Notes under the pieces: generated by a model
Told to the model about the DNA's origin: nothing
Seen by the model: the letters and a program-made list of their open reading frames with translations, nothing else
The model's database searches: none
Program-made: the position numbers and the translations under genes
NCBI RefSeq assembly: GCF_014696675.1
Contig: NZ_JACJQN010000018.1
Coordinates: forward strand, 62,001 to 126,000
DNA from: Phormidium tenue FACHB-1052
GTDB taxonomy: Bacteria > Cyanobacteriota > Cyanobacteriia > Phormidesmidales > Phormidesmidaceae
Direction: 5' to 3'
Length of the DNA stretch: 64,000 bases
Part shown: piece by piece, positions 1 to 11,000 of the stretch
Layout: every line of letters starts with the position of its first letter
How positions within the stretch are numbered: position 1 is the stretch's first letter

Positions 1-891
1 ACCGTGACCCCCACCTGGGGTGGAGGGCAGCTAGCAATTTCGGATACGCTCAGCCACCATTTACGCCGTGAAGTGGAGCGGGTGCGATCCTTTCTCGCCA
101 ACGACAATGATAACCGTAGGGTGCATCCGCGCAGCGATGCACCACCCCTAGCCGTTGACCACAACATTGCCCTCGCCAACGACGAAATTCTCACCATTAA
201 GCCTATTCTCGAAGCCCAGCAGCGCCTCTCAACACTGCCCAGCGCTGATGAATTATTAGTAGAAAGCTGCAAAACTCGCGAGGGCCAGCACCTCTACGTG
301 TTTCCTTTTGAGGGCCGCTTTGTCCACGAAGGGCTAGGGTTTCTCTGGGGCTATCGGTTTGCTAAGCAAAAGACGGCGACCTTCACCATTTCGGTCAACG
401 ACTACGGCTTTGAAATTCTTGGCCCCAAGGGATATCCCTATCAAGATCTATTCTCTAGCGACTTCTTTAGTCTAGAGAATTTGGAGAATGACATTCGCGC
501 TAGCCTCAACATTTCAGAGCTGACCCAGCGCAAGTTTCGTGGTATGGCCCAGGTGGCAGGGCTGGTGTTTAAGGGCTATCCGGGGTCGCGCAAAACGTCG
601 AGCCAGCTTCAAGTCAGCACATCGCTGCTGTACGAAGTATTCACCAAATATGAGCCAGACAATCTGCTGCTAAAGCAGGCCGAGCGGGAGGTGCTGCAAG
701 ACCAGCTAGAGACGCACCGCTTGGCCAAGACGCTCAGTCGGCTAGACCAGCGATCGGTCGTGTGGAAGGACACTAAGCGTCCCTCGCCCTTAGCCTTTCC
801 GCTGCTGGTAGAGCGCTTAAACTCTCGCATGTCGAACGAGACGCTGCTGGAGCGTATCCAGCGCATGAAGGAGCAGTGGGACAAGCGGTAG
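1..891 (+). CDS. Lhr-like (ligase-associated) DEXH-box helicase, C-terminal part
   Basis: This is the 3' end of a larger gene; the frame is open at the window edge, so the true start lies upstream. The last ~120 residues match the C-terminal domain of the ligase-associated Lhr-type DNA repair helicases: RKFRGMAQVAGLVFKGYPG, then DNLLLKQAEREVLQDQLE, then PSPLAFPLLVERL. These enzymes unwind DNA with 3'-5' polarity and are often encoded near an ATP-dependent DNA ligase and a metallo-beta-lactamase exonuclease, none of which is visible here. The helicase core motifs would lie upstream. An odd point is the segment around residues 38-50, which is encoded by a palindromic genomic repeat inserted in frame. 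The gene converges on the next one with only 7 bp between stops. The family call is fairly firm; the exact subfamily is inferred from C-terminal motifs only. Confidence 0.82.
   Translation, partial: TVTPTWGGGQLAISDTLSHHLRREVERVRSFLANDNDNRRVHPRSDAPPLAVDHNIALANDEILTIKPILEAQQRLSTLPSADELLVESCKTREGQHLYVFPFEGRFVHEGLGFLWGYRFAKQKTATFTISVNDYGFEILGPKGYPYQDLFSSDFFSLENLENDIRASLNISELTQRKFRGMAQVAGLVFKGYPGSRKTSSQLQVSTSLLYEVFTKYEPDNLLLKQAEREVLQDQLETHRLAKTLSRLDQRSVVWKDTKRPSPLAFPLLVERLNSRMSNETLLERIQRMKEQWDKR
116..150. repeat. Short palindromic repeat inside the helicase reading frame
   Basis: GGTGCATC (120-127) pairs with GATGCACC (136-143) around an 8-nt GC-rich loop. This matches a small palindromic element commonly seen between genes in cyanobacteria, but here it is translated in frame as part of a stretch rich in Arg, Pro and Asp. 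No target duplication is visible. Confidence 0.55.
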
Positions 892-898
892 ACAGCCA

Positions 899-3800
899 CT
901 AGCGCGCCACGGCGGCTTCGATCGCACCAAGGGATTTGAGCGTTATTTTTTGGGTGTCGGTCAGCCCGCTGACTCCAGTAATGTTTAGGCCATCGTAGGG
1001 GCGGGGGGTGCGGCAGGTTTGGAGGCAGGTTTGGGTTTCTAGGTGCCACTGTTTGATTGTTTCATCAAAACTGCCGCTCCAAAAGGTTGGCTGCCCAGGG
1101 GACGTGGCGGTGTTTTGAGGGCTGTGGGCGGGGGCTGCCGCAGGCGGTAGGGCGATCGCAGAAACCAGGCCACCATGGCCCTGAAGGGTCTGAATGCAAT
1201 CGCCTGTTTCGATATCCCAAATCTTGATGGTGTTGTCAAAGCTGCCGCTGATCACGTGACGCTCCGCTTGGCTAAAGGCCAGGGATACTACGGGGCCTGT
1301 ATGTCCGGTAAAGGTCTGACGGCACAACCCAGTGCTGAGATCCCAGAGTTTGACAGTCTGGTCATAGCTGCCGCTGGCCAGGTACTGCCCGTTGGCACTC
1401 AGTTGGATGATCCACACGCTGTTTTCGTGCCCATTGAGCACTCGAACACATTGGCCCGACTGGGCTTCGTACAGCCGAATGGTTTGGTCAAAGCTGCTGC
1501 TGGCCAGCCACTGTCCATTGGCGCTAAAGGTGACAGACACCACTGGCGCGGTGTGGGCATCGAGGGTACGGAAGCAGTGCCCGGTGTCTAGATTCCACAG
1601 CTTCACGGTTTGGTCGTAGCTGCCGCTGGCCAGCCACGGCTGATGGGGATGAAAGGCCACAGACCAAACCCAGCTGGTGTGTCCCTTGAGGGTGGTTAGG
1701 CAGTGGCCGGTTTGCGTGTCCCACAGCTTGATGGTGCGATCGCCGCTGCCGCTGGCTAGCAGCGTAGTCCGGGTTGCGTAGGCCGCAGTTGCTGGCGCAA
1801 ACATCACCGACCATACCCGATTGCTGTGGCCATGGAGGGTCTGCATCACCTTGCCCGTCTCTGGATGCCACAGTTTGATGGTCTGGTCTTCGTGGCCGGT
1901 AGCCAGCCATTGACTATCCGGTTCGATGGCCAAGGACAAGATGCTGTTGGTGTGCCCCTTCCAGGTTTTGGCACAGCGGTCTGTTTTAAGGTCCCAAATT
2001 CGGGCGGCGTGGTCATCGCCGCCGCTGGCTAACTGCTGCCCATCGGGGCTAAACGCCACCGACCAGACGCGGTTGTGGTGTTCTCTCAGGGTTCGGACGC
2101 ACTTGCCCGAGGAGACCTGCCAGGCCTTGACCGTTTGGTCGTAGCTAGAGCTGGCCAAAAGAGCCCCATCGGGGCTAAAGGCCAGGGCCGTGACGGTAGA
2201 GGGGTGGGCCTGCCAGCTGTGCAGACAGTCTCCAGTGTAAAAATCCCAAAGTTTGATGGTGCCGCTAAAGCTGCCGCTGGCCACGTACTTGCCACTGGGG
2301 CTAACGGCGACAGCTTTGATCCAGGCTCGGTGGCCCGCCAGGGTACGATCGCACCGCTGGGTGTCCAGGTTCCAAACCTTGAGGGTACAGTCCTCTGATG
2401 CGCTGACAAGGGACTCGCCATCGGGGCTAAAAGCCACGGCCCAAACCCGCCCCTGGTGCTGATCCAGCACCAGGCAGGGTGCAGATTCTGCCTGGGGAGC
2501 ATCCAGCTGCCACAGGCGAACGGTAGCATCTTGGCTGCCGCTAGCCAGAATGTTTCCCTGAGGGCTAAAGGCGAGGGCATTGATCGTGTTGGTGTGCCCC
2601 TTCAGCGTCTGTAAGCATTGCCCGGTTTCGGCGTGCCATAGCTTAACCAAGCGATCGTCGCCAGCGGTCGCTAAAATTACCGGGTTCCCCTCCCGCTGAA
2701 GAGTCGGGGGCGCAAAGGCCACGGTCCAGGTCCAAACCGTGTCAGCCTTGAACGTACTGACCTGTTTGTAGGTGGGAATATCCCAAATGTGGACTTCGCC
2801 ACTGGTATCGCTGGTGGCCAACCACCTGCCATCGGCACGGTAGGCCGTGCAGGAAATACCGCCAAAGGTTTCGGCAAAAACAGACTGGGTGACATCGGCA
2901 AAGGCGAGACTGACGTCTTGCAGCTTGGCTTCAGCTAGGTAAGCCTGGCGCACCTGGCAGCGGGAGAGATCAAAGGCCGTTAGGTCAACCTCCAGGTGGG
3001 TGAGCAGATTGATCAAGTTGCCGATGGCATAGCCCGAGGTGCCGCCGCTCTGGTGTCGGAGTTCTCGCAGGAGCTGCAAGAGCTGATCAATGAGCTGCTG
3101 CTGGCTGCCCAGCTGGGCGATCGCCTGCTGCACCAGTAGCTCGACAATGACGTGTACCTGGCTCTCGCGTACGTAGTCTTTGGCGGTGGCTTTGAGGACG
3201 GCAAACCGCTTGAGAAACGGCATCGTCGTGCCTGGATTAGCTAGCTCAGTACTGAGGTGAGCGATCAGCTCGCTGGTGACGTACTCCATCACGACGGGCT
3301 GTTGGGTAAACCCCTGGGAGGTTTGCTCAATCAGCGATCGCCCCCGCAACGACTCCAGCGCCTCTAGCAGCGCCGAGGCCGGCACCGAGGGCACAATGTC
3401 CGGCAACAGTTCGGAAATCATCACCGGCATGCGGTTGATGGCCAGCCAAAACATCACCGTGGCCTCCAGGGCCGAAATCCGCTCAATTTGGTGCCGCAGC
3501 AGGTGGCGAATGCCGTTAAAGACCGCAATATCTTGGGCCAAAAACTTGGGAATGTCGCCGTTAAACAGGTCGCAAATGGAGGTGGCCGTAATTTTGAGCG
3601 CCAGTGGGTTGCCCTGGTAGCGGTCGATCAGCTCACCCAGCTCTTGCTCAGAGCCTTTCACGCCCTTGGTGGTCAGCAGAGGTGTGGCGTCTACAGGGGC
3701 GAGGCCGGGCAACGCCAGCACCCGCACGGGGGTCTCTTCTCCCTGTAGCAGGCCTATTTCTCGAGGTTTTTCACGACTGGTAATCACTAGACAGCTTTGG

Positions 3801-4558
3801 TGCCGAGTTTCACCGATGCGGTGCAGTAGGTCGCCATAGCCCTGGTAGCCGTCGCGGTAGGTGCCCGATCGCTGCCCCGGCTCAAACAGCGCGTCAAAAT
3901 TGTCCAGAACAATTAGGCAGCGCGCCGTGCGCAGCGAGTCGATCAGCAGCGAGAGCCTCGCCCCCTGAGAGTCGGGCAGGGCCAGGTCTTTGCCCTGGGC
4001 CAAAAACTGTAGCAGGGTGGCCAGAAAGTCTTCGAGGGGAGGCGCATCGCGCAGCGATCGCCAAAATAAGCACTGGTAGTCGTGCTGCACCTGCTCGGCC
4101 AATTTAACCGAGAGCGAGGTTTTGCCCACCCCGCCCATGCCTAAAATCGCTACCTGGCGACAATGCTCCTCGGTCAACCACTCACCCAGCAGCTCCAGCT
4201 CCTGGGTACGACCATAGAAGTTGAGCACATCTACCGCTTCGCCCCAGTCTTGGTGAGGCGATAGCGAGGTCTCAGTCGGTGAAGCTGAGGCCGCATTGGC
4301 GAGGAGCTGCGGCTGATAGCGTTGGAGAACAACACGAAAGTTGAACTTGGTAATCGGTTCCCCTAGCCCCTCCGACAGCTGCCGCCACAGCTTGGCCCCG
4401 ACATCTTTTATATAGCCGGTGTCATAGCCGGTAGCACGGGCGATCGCATCGTAGGCCAGCCCATCCCAAGCGTGGATAAAGACTAGCTTTTGAACCTTCG
4501 ATAAGGGGTCTAAGTTCAAAACACTATCCAGTAGTGCTAAGGCCTCTTCTGCGGTCAT
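899..4558 (-). CDS. HTH-STAND ATPase (NB-ARC/NACHT type) with 14 WD40 repeats
   Basis: The predicted protein has 1219 residues. Residues 1-80 form a helical domain like the N-terminal domain of vWA-MoxR-associated proteins (LSKVQKLVFIHAWDG, then YIKDVGAKLWRQL). A P-loop GMGGVGKT is at 140-147 and a Walker B LIVLDNFD at 215-222, followed by a winged-helix-like region. A short pentapeptide-like stretch lies near 520-560. From about residue 570 to the end there are 14 WD40 units, recognisable by endings such as VHIWD, VKLWH, LKVWN and IKLWD, enough for two seven-bladed propellers. STAND proteins are signal-triggered oligomerising switches in signalling, cell death or defence. The WD40 array is the likely sensor or scaffold; no separate effector domain is evident, so the N-terminal domain may recruit a partner. 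The ATG at 4558 is the first in frame and matches the domain start. It is convergent with the helicase gene. Confidence 0.88.
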   Translation of the reverse strand: MTAEEALALLDSVLNLDPLSKVQKLVFIHAWDGLAYDAIARATGYDTGYIKDVGAKLWRQLSEGLGEPITKFNFRVVLQRYQPQLLANAASASPTETSLSPHQDWGEAVDVLNFYGRTQELELLGEWLTEEHCRQVAILGMGGVGKTSLSVKLAEQVQHDYQCLFWRSLRDAPPLEDFLATLLQFLAQGKDLALPDSQGARLSLLIDSLRTARCLIVLDNFDALFEPGQRSGTYRDGYQGYGDLLHRIGETRHQSCLVITSREKPREIGLLQGEETPVRVLALPGLAPVDATPLLTTKGVKGSEQELGELIDRYQGNPLALKITATSICDLFNGDIPKFLAQDIAVFNGIRHLLRHQIERISALEATVMFWLAINRMPVMISELLPDIVPSVPASALLEALESLRGRSLIEQTSQGFTQQPVVMEYVTSELIAHLSTELANPGTTMPFLKRFAVLKATAKDYVRESQVHVIVELLVQQAIAQLGSQQQLIDQLLQLLRELRHQSGGTSGYAIGNLINLLTHLEVDLTAFDLSRCQVRQAYLAEAKLQDVSLAFADVTQSVFAETFGGISCTAYRADGRWLATSDTSGEVHIWDIPTYKQVSTFKADTVWTWTVAFAPPTLQREGNPVILATAGDDRLVKLWHAETGQCLQTLKGHTNTINALAFSPQGNILASGSQDATVRLWQLDAPQAESAPCLVLDQHQGRVWAVAFSPDGESLVSASEDCTLKVWNLDTQRCDRTLAGHRAWIKAVAVSPSGKYVASGSFSGTIKLWDFYTGDCLHSWQAHPSTVTALAFSPDGALLASSSYDQTVKAWQVSSGKCVRTLREHHNRVWSVAFSPDGQQLASGGDDHAARIWDLKTDRCAKTWKGHTNSILSLAIEPDSQWLATGHEDQTIKLWHPETGKVMQTLHGHSNRVWSVMFAPATAAYATRTTLLASGSGDRTIKLWDTQTGHCLTTLKGHTSWVWSVAFHPHQPWLASGSYDQTVKLWNLDTGHCFRTLDAHTAPVVSVTFSANGQWLASSSFDQTIRLYEAQSGQCVRVLNGHENSVWIIQLSANGQYLASGSYDQTVKLWDLSTGLCRQTFTGHTGPVVSLAFSQAERHVISGSFDNTIKIWDIETGDCIQTLQGHGGLVSAIALPPAAAPAHSPQNTATSPGQPTFWSGSFDETIKQWHLETQTCLQTCRTPRPYDGLNITGVSGLTDTQKITLKSLGAIEAAVAR

Positions 4559-5038
4559 AAGGGAAAGTACTTAAGTGGCTTTAAAGAATAAGTAATGAAT
4601 TTCTGACAGTTATGAAGTTTTAGTGGATTTCAGGGGCGATCGCCCTTGTCTACCTAACTATTCGGCAATAACTTTTCTCGCTTTAAATGAAGTGATTTGA
4701 GGCTATTTCCTCGGAAAAATCGCTCAGTTTTTCAGGATTCTAAGGGGTTTCTACGGCTCCAACTTACAACCTGTCTGACCTTCATCTGACTTTTATCTGA
4801 CTTTGCCGACTGCTATGGCTCAAGGGAGTTCAGTATCTTGAGGATGTCTCAGGGCAATAACGGATACTCCTTTCCATAAATTTACTGACTTAGACCGTCC
4901 GCATCTATCAAAACTAAGGAACCGAGGCTTTATTCAGCAAAAACACTGACGGGCTAACTGGGCTTGCCCAACGGGCAGGCTTGGGCCTATCTCTAGGTTC
5001 CCACTTTCGATTCACCTTTATACAAACTTTGTCTTCCT
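4559..5038. other. Divergent intergenic region (480 bp)
   Basis: This AT-richer gap separates two divergent start codons, so it must hold promoters for both the STAND-WD40 gene and the giant surface-protein gene. It contains a HIP1-like GGCGATCGCC near 4636, a lone TCTGAC at 4602-4607 and the triple repeat described separately. No convincing open reading frame or clear -35/-10 pair was identified. Confidence 0.5.
4774..4801. promoter_or_regulatory. Three direct TCTGAC repeats at exact 11-bp spacing (putative response-regulator operator)
   Basis: TCTGAC occurs at 4774-4779, 4785-4790 and 4796-4801. The spacers are T/C-rich (CTTCA, TTTTA). Direct repeats with an 11-bp period are the usual geometry of OmpR/PhoB-family binding sites, where tandem protomers sit on one DNA face. 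The site is about 240 bp upstream of the giant gene start and about 215 bp upstream of the divergent gene. The regulator is not known. Confidence 0.5.
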
Positions 5039-8000
5039 ATGGCTTCAATGCTGACTCAACCTCCGTCCGTGGTTTCGATGCATAGTGCTCAGCCTGAGGC
5101 TGACCGAGAAATTGTCTTTATTGACCCCTCGGTAACAGACACAGCCCTGCTGATGGCAGGAGTGCGGACGGGGGTTGAGGCGGTATTACTGGCTTCAGGG
5201 AAAGATGGCGTGCAGCAGATTAGCGCTGTTTTGGCCCAGCGACACAACCTGGCTGCTATCCACATTGTGACCCACGGCAAGCCGGGGGAGATGCGGTTTA
5301 GCATTGTGGATCTGAGTCTGGACACAGTGGATTGGTATGCAGAAGAAGTTAGGGGTTGGGCGGCCGCCCTAGCTCCGGAGGCTGCGCTGCTGATCTATGG
5401 CTGTGAGGTGGCCCAAGGGGCGATCGGGCGGCAGTTTGTGCAGCGGTTGAGCGAGCTAACCGGGGCCAACGTTGCAGCTGCCACTACCCGGGTGGGCAAC
5501 CCCGCCCTGGGTGGGCGTTGGGAGCTAGATGGGGCCATGACCCCTGTTGCGCTGGCGTTTACCCCAGTGGTGCTAGAGCAGTATGCTGGCACGCTGAATG
5601 CTGAGCCGGTGCAATACAACCTCAACTTAGGGACTGATGGCTCTTCTCCCCAGTCGTTTACTGACGTCAACGGGACGCTCTACTTCCGGGCCTACAACAG
5701 TACCAACGGCTATGAGTTGTGGAAGATTGACCCCGCTACCGGCAATCCGGTGCTGCTTGAAATCGAATCGGGCAGTGGCTCTTCTTCTCCCGACCTGCTA
5801 ACCAACGTCAATGGGACGCTCTACTTTCGTGCCACGAATAGCACCAACGGCTATGAGTTGTGGAAGATTGACCCCGCTACCGGCAATCCAGTGCTGCTTG
5901 AAATCGAATCGGGCAGTGGCTCTTCTTCTCCCTACTCTCTAACGAACGTCAACGGGACGCTCTACTTCGGTGCCTACAACAGCACCAATGGCAACGAGTT
6001 ATGGAAGATTGACCCTACCACTGGCAATCCGGTGCTGCTGGAAATCGCATCGGGCATTGGTTCCTCTTCTCCCAACTATCTAACGAACGTCAACGGGACG
6101 CTCTACCTCAGTGCTACAAACAGCACCAATGGTAGGGAGTTGTGGAAGATAGACCCCGCCACTGGCAGTCCTGTGCTGCTTGAAATCGAATCGGGCAGTA
6201 GCTCTTCTTCTCCCTACGCTCTAACCAATGTCAACGGGACGCTCTACTTCAATGCTACAAACAGCACCAACGGCTATGAGTTGTGGAAGATTGACCCCAC
6301 CACTGGCAATCCGGTGCGGGTCACCGACATCGCACCGGGCACTGGCTCTTCTTCTCCCTACTCTCTAACGAACGTCAACGGGACGCTCTACTTCGGTGCC
6401 TACAACAGCACCAATGGCAACGAGTTATGGAAGATTGACCCTACCACTGGCAATCCGGTGCTGCTGGAAATCGCATCGGGCATTGGTTCCTCTTCTCCCA
6501 ACTATCTAACGAACGTCAACGGAACGCTCTACTTCAGTGCCACAAACAGCACCAATGGCACCGAGTTGTGGAAGATCGACTCCACCACCGGCAACCCGGC
6601 GCGGGTCACCGACATTGCACCAGGTACTGGCTCTTCTTCTCCCTACTCTCTAACCAACGTCAATGGGACGCTCTACTTTCGTGCCACGAATAGCACCAAT
6701 GGCGCTGAGTTGTGGAAGATTGACCCCACCACTGGCAATCCGGTGCTGCTTGAAATCGCATCGGGCAGTGGCTCTTCTTCTCCCAACTCTCTAACCAACG
6801 TCAACGGGACGATCTACTTCGGGGCCTACAACAGCACCAATGGCTACGAGTTGTGGAAGATTGACCCCGCTACCGGCAATCCAGTACTGCTTGAAATTGA
6901 ATCGGGCAGTGGCTCTTCTTCTCCCAACTCTCTAACCAACGTCAACGGGACGCTCTACTTCGGGGCCTACAACAGCACCAACGGCTACGAGTTGTGGAAG
7001 ATTGACCCCGCTACCGGCAATCCGGTGCTAGTGGCAGACATTAACACCCGTAACCTCGGGTCTTTTCCCAACCAGCTAACAAATATCAATGGGATGCTCT
7101 ACTTCAGTGCCTACAACAGCACCAATGGCACTGAGTTGTGGAAGATTGACTCCACCACCGGCAATCCGGTGCGGGTCACCGACATTGCACCAGGCAGTAG
7201 CTCTTCTTCTCCCTACTCTCTAACGAACGTCAACGGGACGCTCTACTTCGGGGCCTACAACAGCACCAATGGCTATGAGTTGTGGAAGATTGACCCCGCT
7301 ACCGGCAATCCAGTACTGCTTGAAATCGAATCGGGCAGTGGCTCTTCTTCTCCCAACTCTCTAACCAACGTCAACGGGACGCTCTACTTCGGGGCCTACA
7401 ACAGCACCAATGGCGCTGAGTTGTGGAAGATCGACTCCACCACCGGCAACCCGGTGCGGGTCACCGATATCGAATCGGGCAGTGGCTCTTCTTCTCCCTA
7501 CTCTCTAACCAACGTCAATGGGACGCTCTACTTCGGGGCCTACAACAGCACCAATGGCGCTGAGTTGTGGAAGATCGACTCCACCACCGGCAATCCGGTG
7601 CGGGTCACCGATATCGAATCGGGCAGTGGCTCTTCTTCTCCCTACTCTCTAACCAACGTCAACGGGACGCTCTACTTCGGGGCCTACAACAGCACCAATG
7701 GCGCTGAGTTGTGGAAGATTGACCCCAACACTGGCAATCCGGTGCGGGTCACCGACATTGCACCAGGCAGTGGCTCTTCTTCTCCCTACTCTCTAACCAA
7801 CGTCAACGGGACGCTCTACTTCGGGGCCTACAACAGCACTAATGGCACCGATTTGTGGAAGGTTGACCTCGCCACCGGCAATTCGGTGCAGGTCACCGAT
7901 ATCGAATCGGGCAGTGGCTCTTCTTCTCCCGAACTACTAACCAACGTCAACGGGACGCTCTACTTCCGGGCCTACAATGGCACCAACGGCTATGAGTTGT

Positions 8001-11000
8001 GGAAGATTGACCCCGCTACCGGCAATCCGGTGCTGATTGAAATCGAATCGGGCGGTGGCTCTTCTTATCCCAACTCTCTAACGAACGTCAACGGGACGCT
8101 CTACTTCGGGGCCTACAACAGCACCAATGGCGCTGAGTTGTGGAAGATTGACCCCACCACTGGCAATCCGGTATTGGTGCAAGATTTTAACCCTGGAACG
8201 GCTAGTTCCAATGTCGCCATTCTGGGCTACGACAACGGCAAGCTCTACATCTCTGCCGATAATGGCACTAATGGCCCAGAACTTTGGGTCGTAGACATCG
8301 CTAACAATGCCCCCACAGTACTGGTGCCACTAGCTGATGCACTTACCACCGAAGATGCCCCATTTACGTTAACCATCCCCGCTAATACCTTTAGTGACCC
8401 AGATGGCGACGCCCTCACTTATACCGCCACACTAGAAACCGGTGAAGCCATCCCAGATTGGCTCAACTTCGATGGAGCAACCTTTAGCGGCACGCCTCCC
8501 CAAAACTTCAACGGCAACCTGGCCATTCGCATTACGGCCACCGATGGTGAACTTTCCACCACCGAAACCTTTACCCTCACGGTAACCCCCGTCAACGATG
8601 CTCCCACCGGCACCGCCACCGCCACCCTCACCCCCGGCACCGAAGACCAACCCTACCTCATCAACACCGCCGATCTCCTAGTCGGCTTCAGCGATGTAGA
8701 GAGCAACACCCTAGCGATCGCCAACCTCAGCGCCAACACCGGCACCCTAGTCAACAACGGCAACGGCACCTACACCCTCACCCCCGCCGCCAACTTCAAC
8801 GGCCCCATTACCCTCAGCTACAGCGTCGTCGATGGCAACGGTGGCTCAGTCGCCGCCACCCAAACCGTAGCGATCGCCAACACCAACGATGCCCCCAGCC
8901 TCAACCCCACCTTTGCGCCTGGGCTAACGGCGATCGCCGAAGACACCCTCGATTCAGCGGGCAACACCGTGGCAGACATTGTGGTCAACGGCTCCATCAC
9001 CGATGTCGATGTGGCCGGGGTCGCCCCCGAGGCGATCGCCATTTCTGCCGTAGACAACACCCACGGCACCTGGCAGTACCAGCTCAGCGGCGGCACCTGG
9101 ACCGCGATCGATTTCGCCGGAGCTAACGCTGGCAAAGTGCTGCTGCTGGATGAAACCGCCCGCCTGCGCTTCATCCCCAACGCCGACTACAGCGGCACCG
9201 CCACCTTCAGCTTCCGCGCCTGGGATCAAACCCTGGGCAGCAGCGGCACCTACTCCGCCCTGAGCACTGGGGCAGGCAGCCTCGACACCAGCTTTGGCAG
9301 CAGCGGCATCGCCACCGCCGACTTCACCAACGGCATGGACATTGCCAATGCGATCGCCATCCAGTCTGACGGCAAAACCATTGTGGCAGGCTACGTTCAC
9401 CCCTCCGGCAGCTACCGCAGCAGCGCCCTGGCCCGGTTCAACAGCGACGGCAGCCTCGACACCAGCTTTGGCACCAACGGCAAGGCGATCGTTGACCTGG
9501 CCCCCTTCGCCAACGACCAAATTCAAAAGGTGCACAGCCTCAGCGATGGCAGCATTTTGGTAACGGGCATTGCCTACGCCGGGTCGGGCTTTAACTTTGC
9601 CGTCGCTAAACTGACAGCGGCGGGCAGCCTCGACACCAGCTTTGATGGCGATGGCAAAGTTGTTACGCCCCTGGGCAACAACAGCTATGTCTACGATTCA
9701 GCGGTGCTGGGCGACGGCAAGCTCGTTGCCGTCGGTGACCTGCAAAACGCAGGGTTCGCGGTGGTGCGCTACAACAGCGACGGCAGCCTCGACACCAGCT
9801 TTAGCAACGATGGGTTGGCCACTACCACCCTGGCCTCTGGGTTCGACTCGGCCCGCAGCGTCACTCCGACTACCGACGGCAAACTGCTGGTTGCTGGGTT
9901 CTACAACGGCCCTAGCGGCCAAACCCTGGGGCTGGCCCGGTTCAACAGCGACGGTAGCCTCGATACCAGCTTCGATGGCGACGGCAAACTGCTGGTGGGC
10001 GATCGCGTCTTTGTGAATGACGACCTCAGCAGCATTCGCGTCACTGCCCTGGCCGATGGCAAATTTCTGGTGGGGGCTACCGCAGGTTACTCCAACGGCT
10101 TCCAGGCCACCCTCTATCGCTACCACAGCAACGGCACCCTCGATAGCACCTTCGGCACGGTGGGCAAGCAGCGTTTAGCAATCAACGACCTCACTTACCT
10201 TTACCTCAATGACCTCCAGGTGGCAGAAGACGGCAAAATTGTGCTCGGCCTCAGCGCCAACAACGGCAGCCCTAGCCAGCCTAACTTTGATTTTGCCGCC
10301 GTGCGCCTCAACGCCAACGGCAGTTTAGACAGCAGCTTTGGCACTAACGGTATCACCACCGTTCCCATCAGCAGCCTCAGCAGCAGTGCACTAGATTTTG
10401 CTCGCGGCATTCAAATCAGCGCGGATGGCGACATTCTGCTGGGCGGCTACAGCTATCAGACGGCGGTGTTCAACGGCGATCGCCAGTTTGCTCTAGTCAG
10501 GCTCAACGGCGACACCGTGCGGACTGCCTTTAGTGGGCAGAGCGATACCGCTGGCATCACCATCACCCCGATCAACGATAGACCTCTGGTGGGCAGCACG
10601 ATTGCCAATCAAACGGCGATCGAAGATGCCCCGTTTAGTTTTGCGCTGCCGACCAATGGGTTTACCGATCCAGAGAACGATCCCCTGGCCTACACCGCCA
10701 CCCTGGCCAATGGCAGCGCGCTGCCCAGCTGGCTCACATTCGACCCCACCACCCGCACCTTCAGCGGCACCCCCAACGAAGCCAACCTGACAACCCTCGA
10801 TATTAAAGTCACGGCTACTGATCCGTCTGGGCTGGAAGCATTCCAGGTATTTCAAATCGCCGTTGCATCCATAGATGATCCAACCGTTATTACAGCACCG
10901 GCTCAGCAAACCATTGCTGAGGACAGTGCTCTTGTCTTTAGCAGCGCCACGGGCAACGCCATCACGCTGACCGATAGCGATTCCAGCTCTTCTCTCTTCC

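Noticed and set aside
5647-8208. CRISPR-like appearance of regular repeats
   Set aside because: The repeat period is 141-144 bp, there are no unique spacers, and the units are in-frame codons of one protein.
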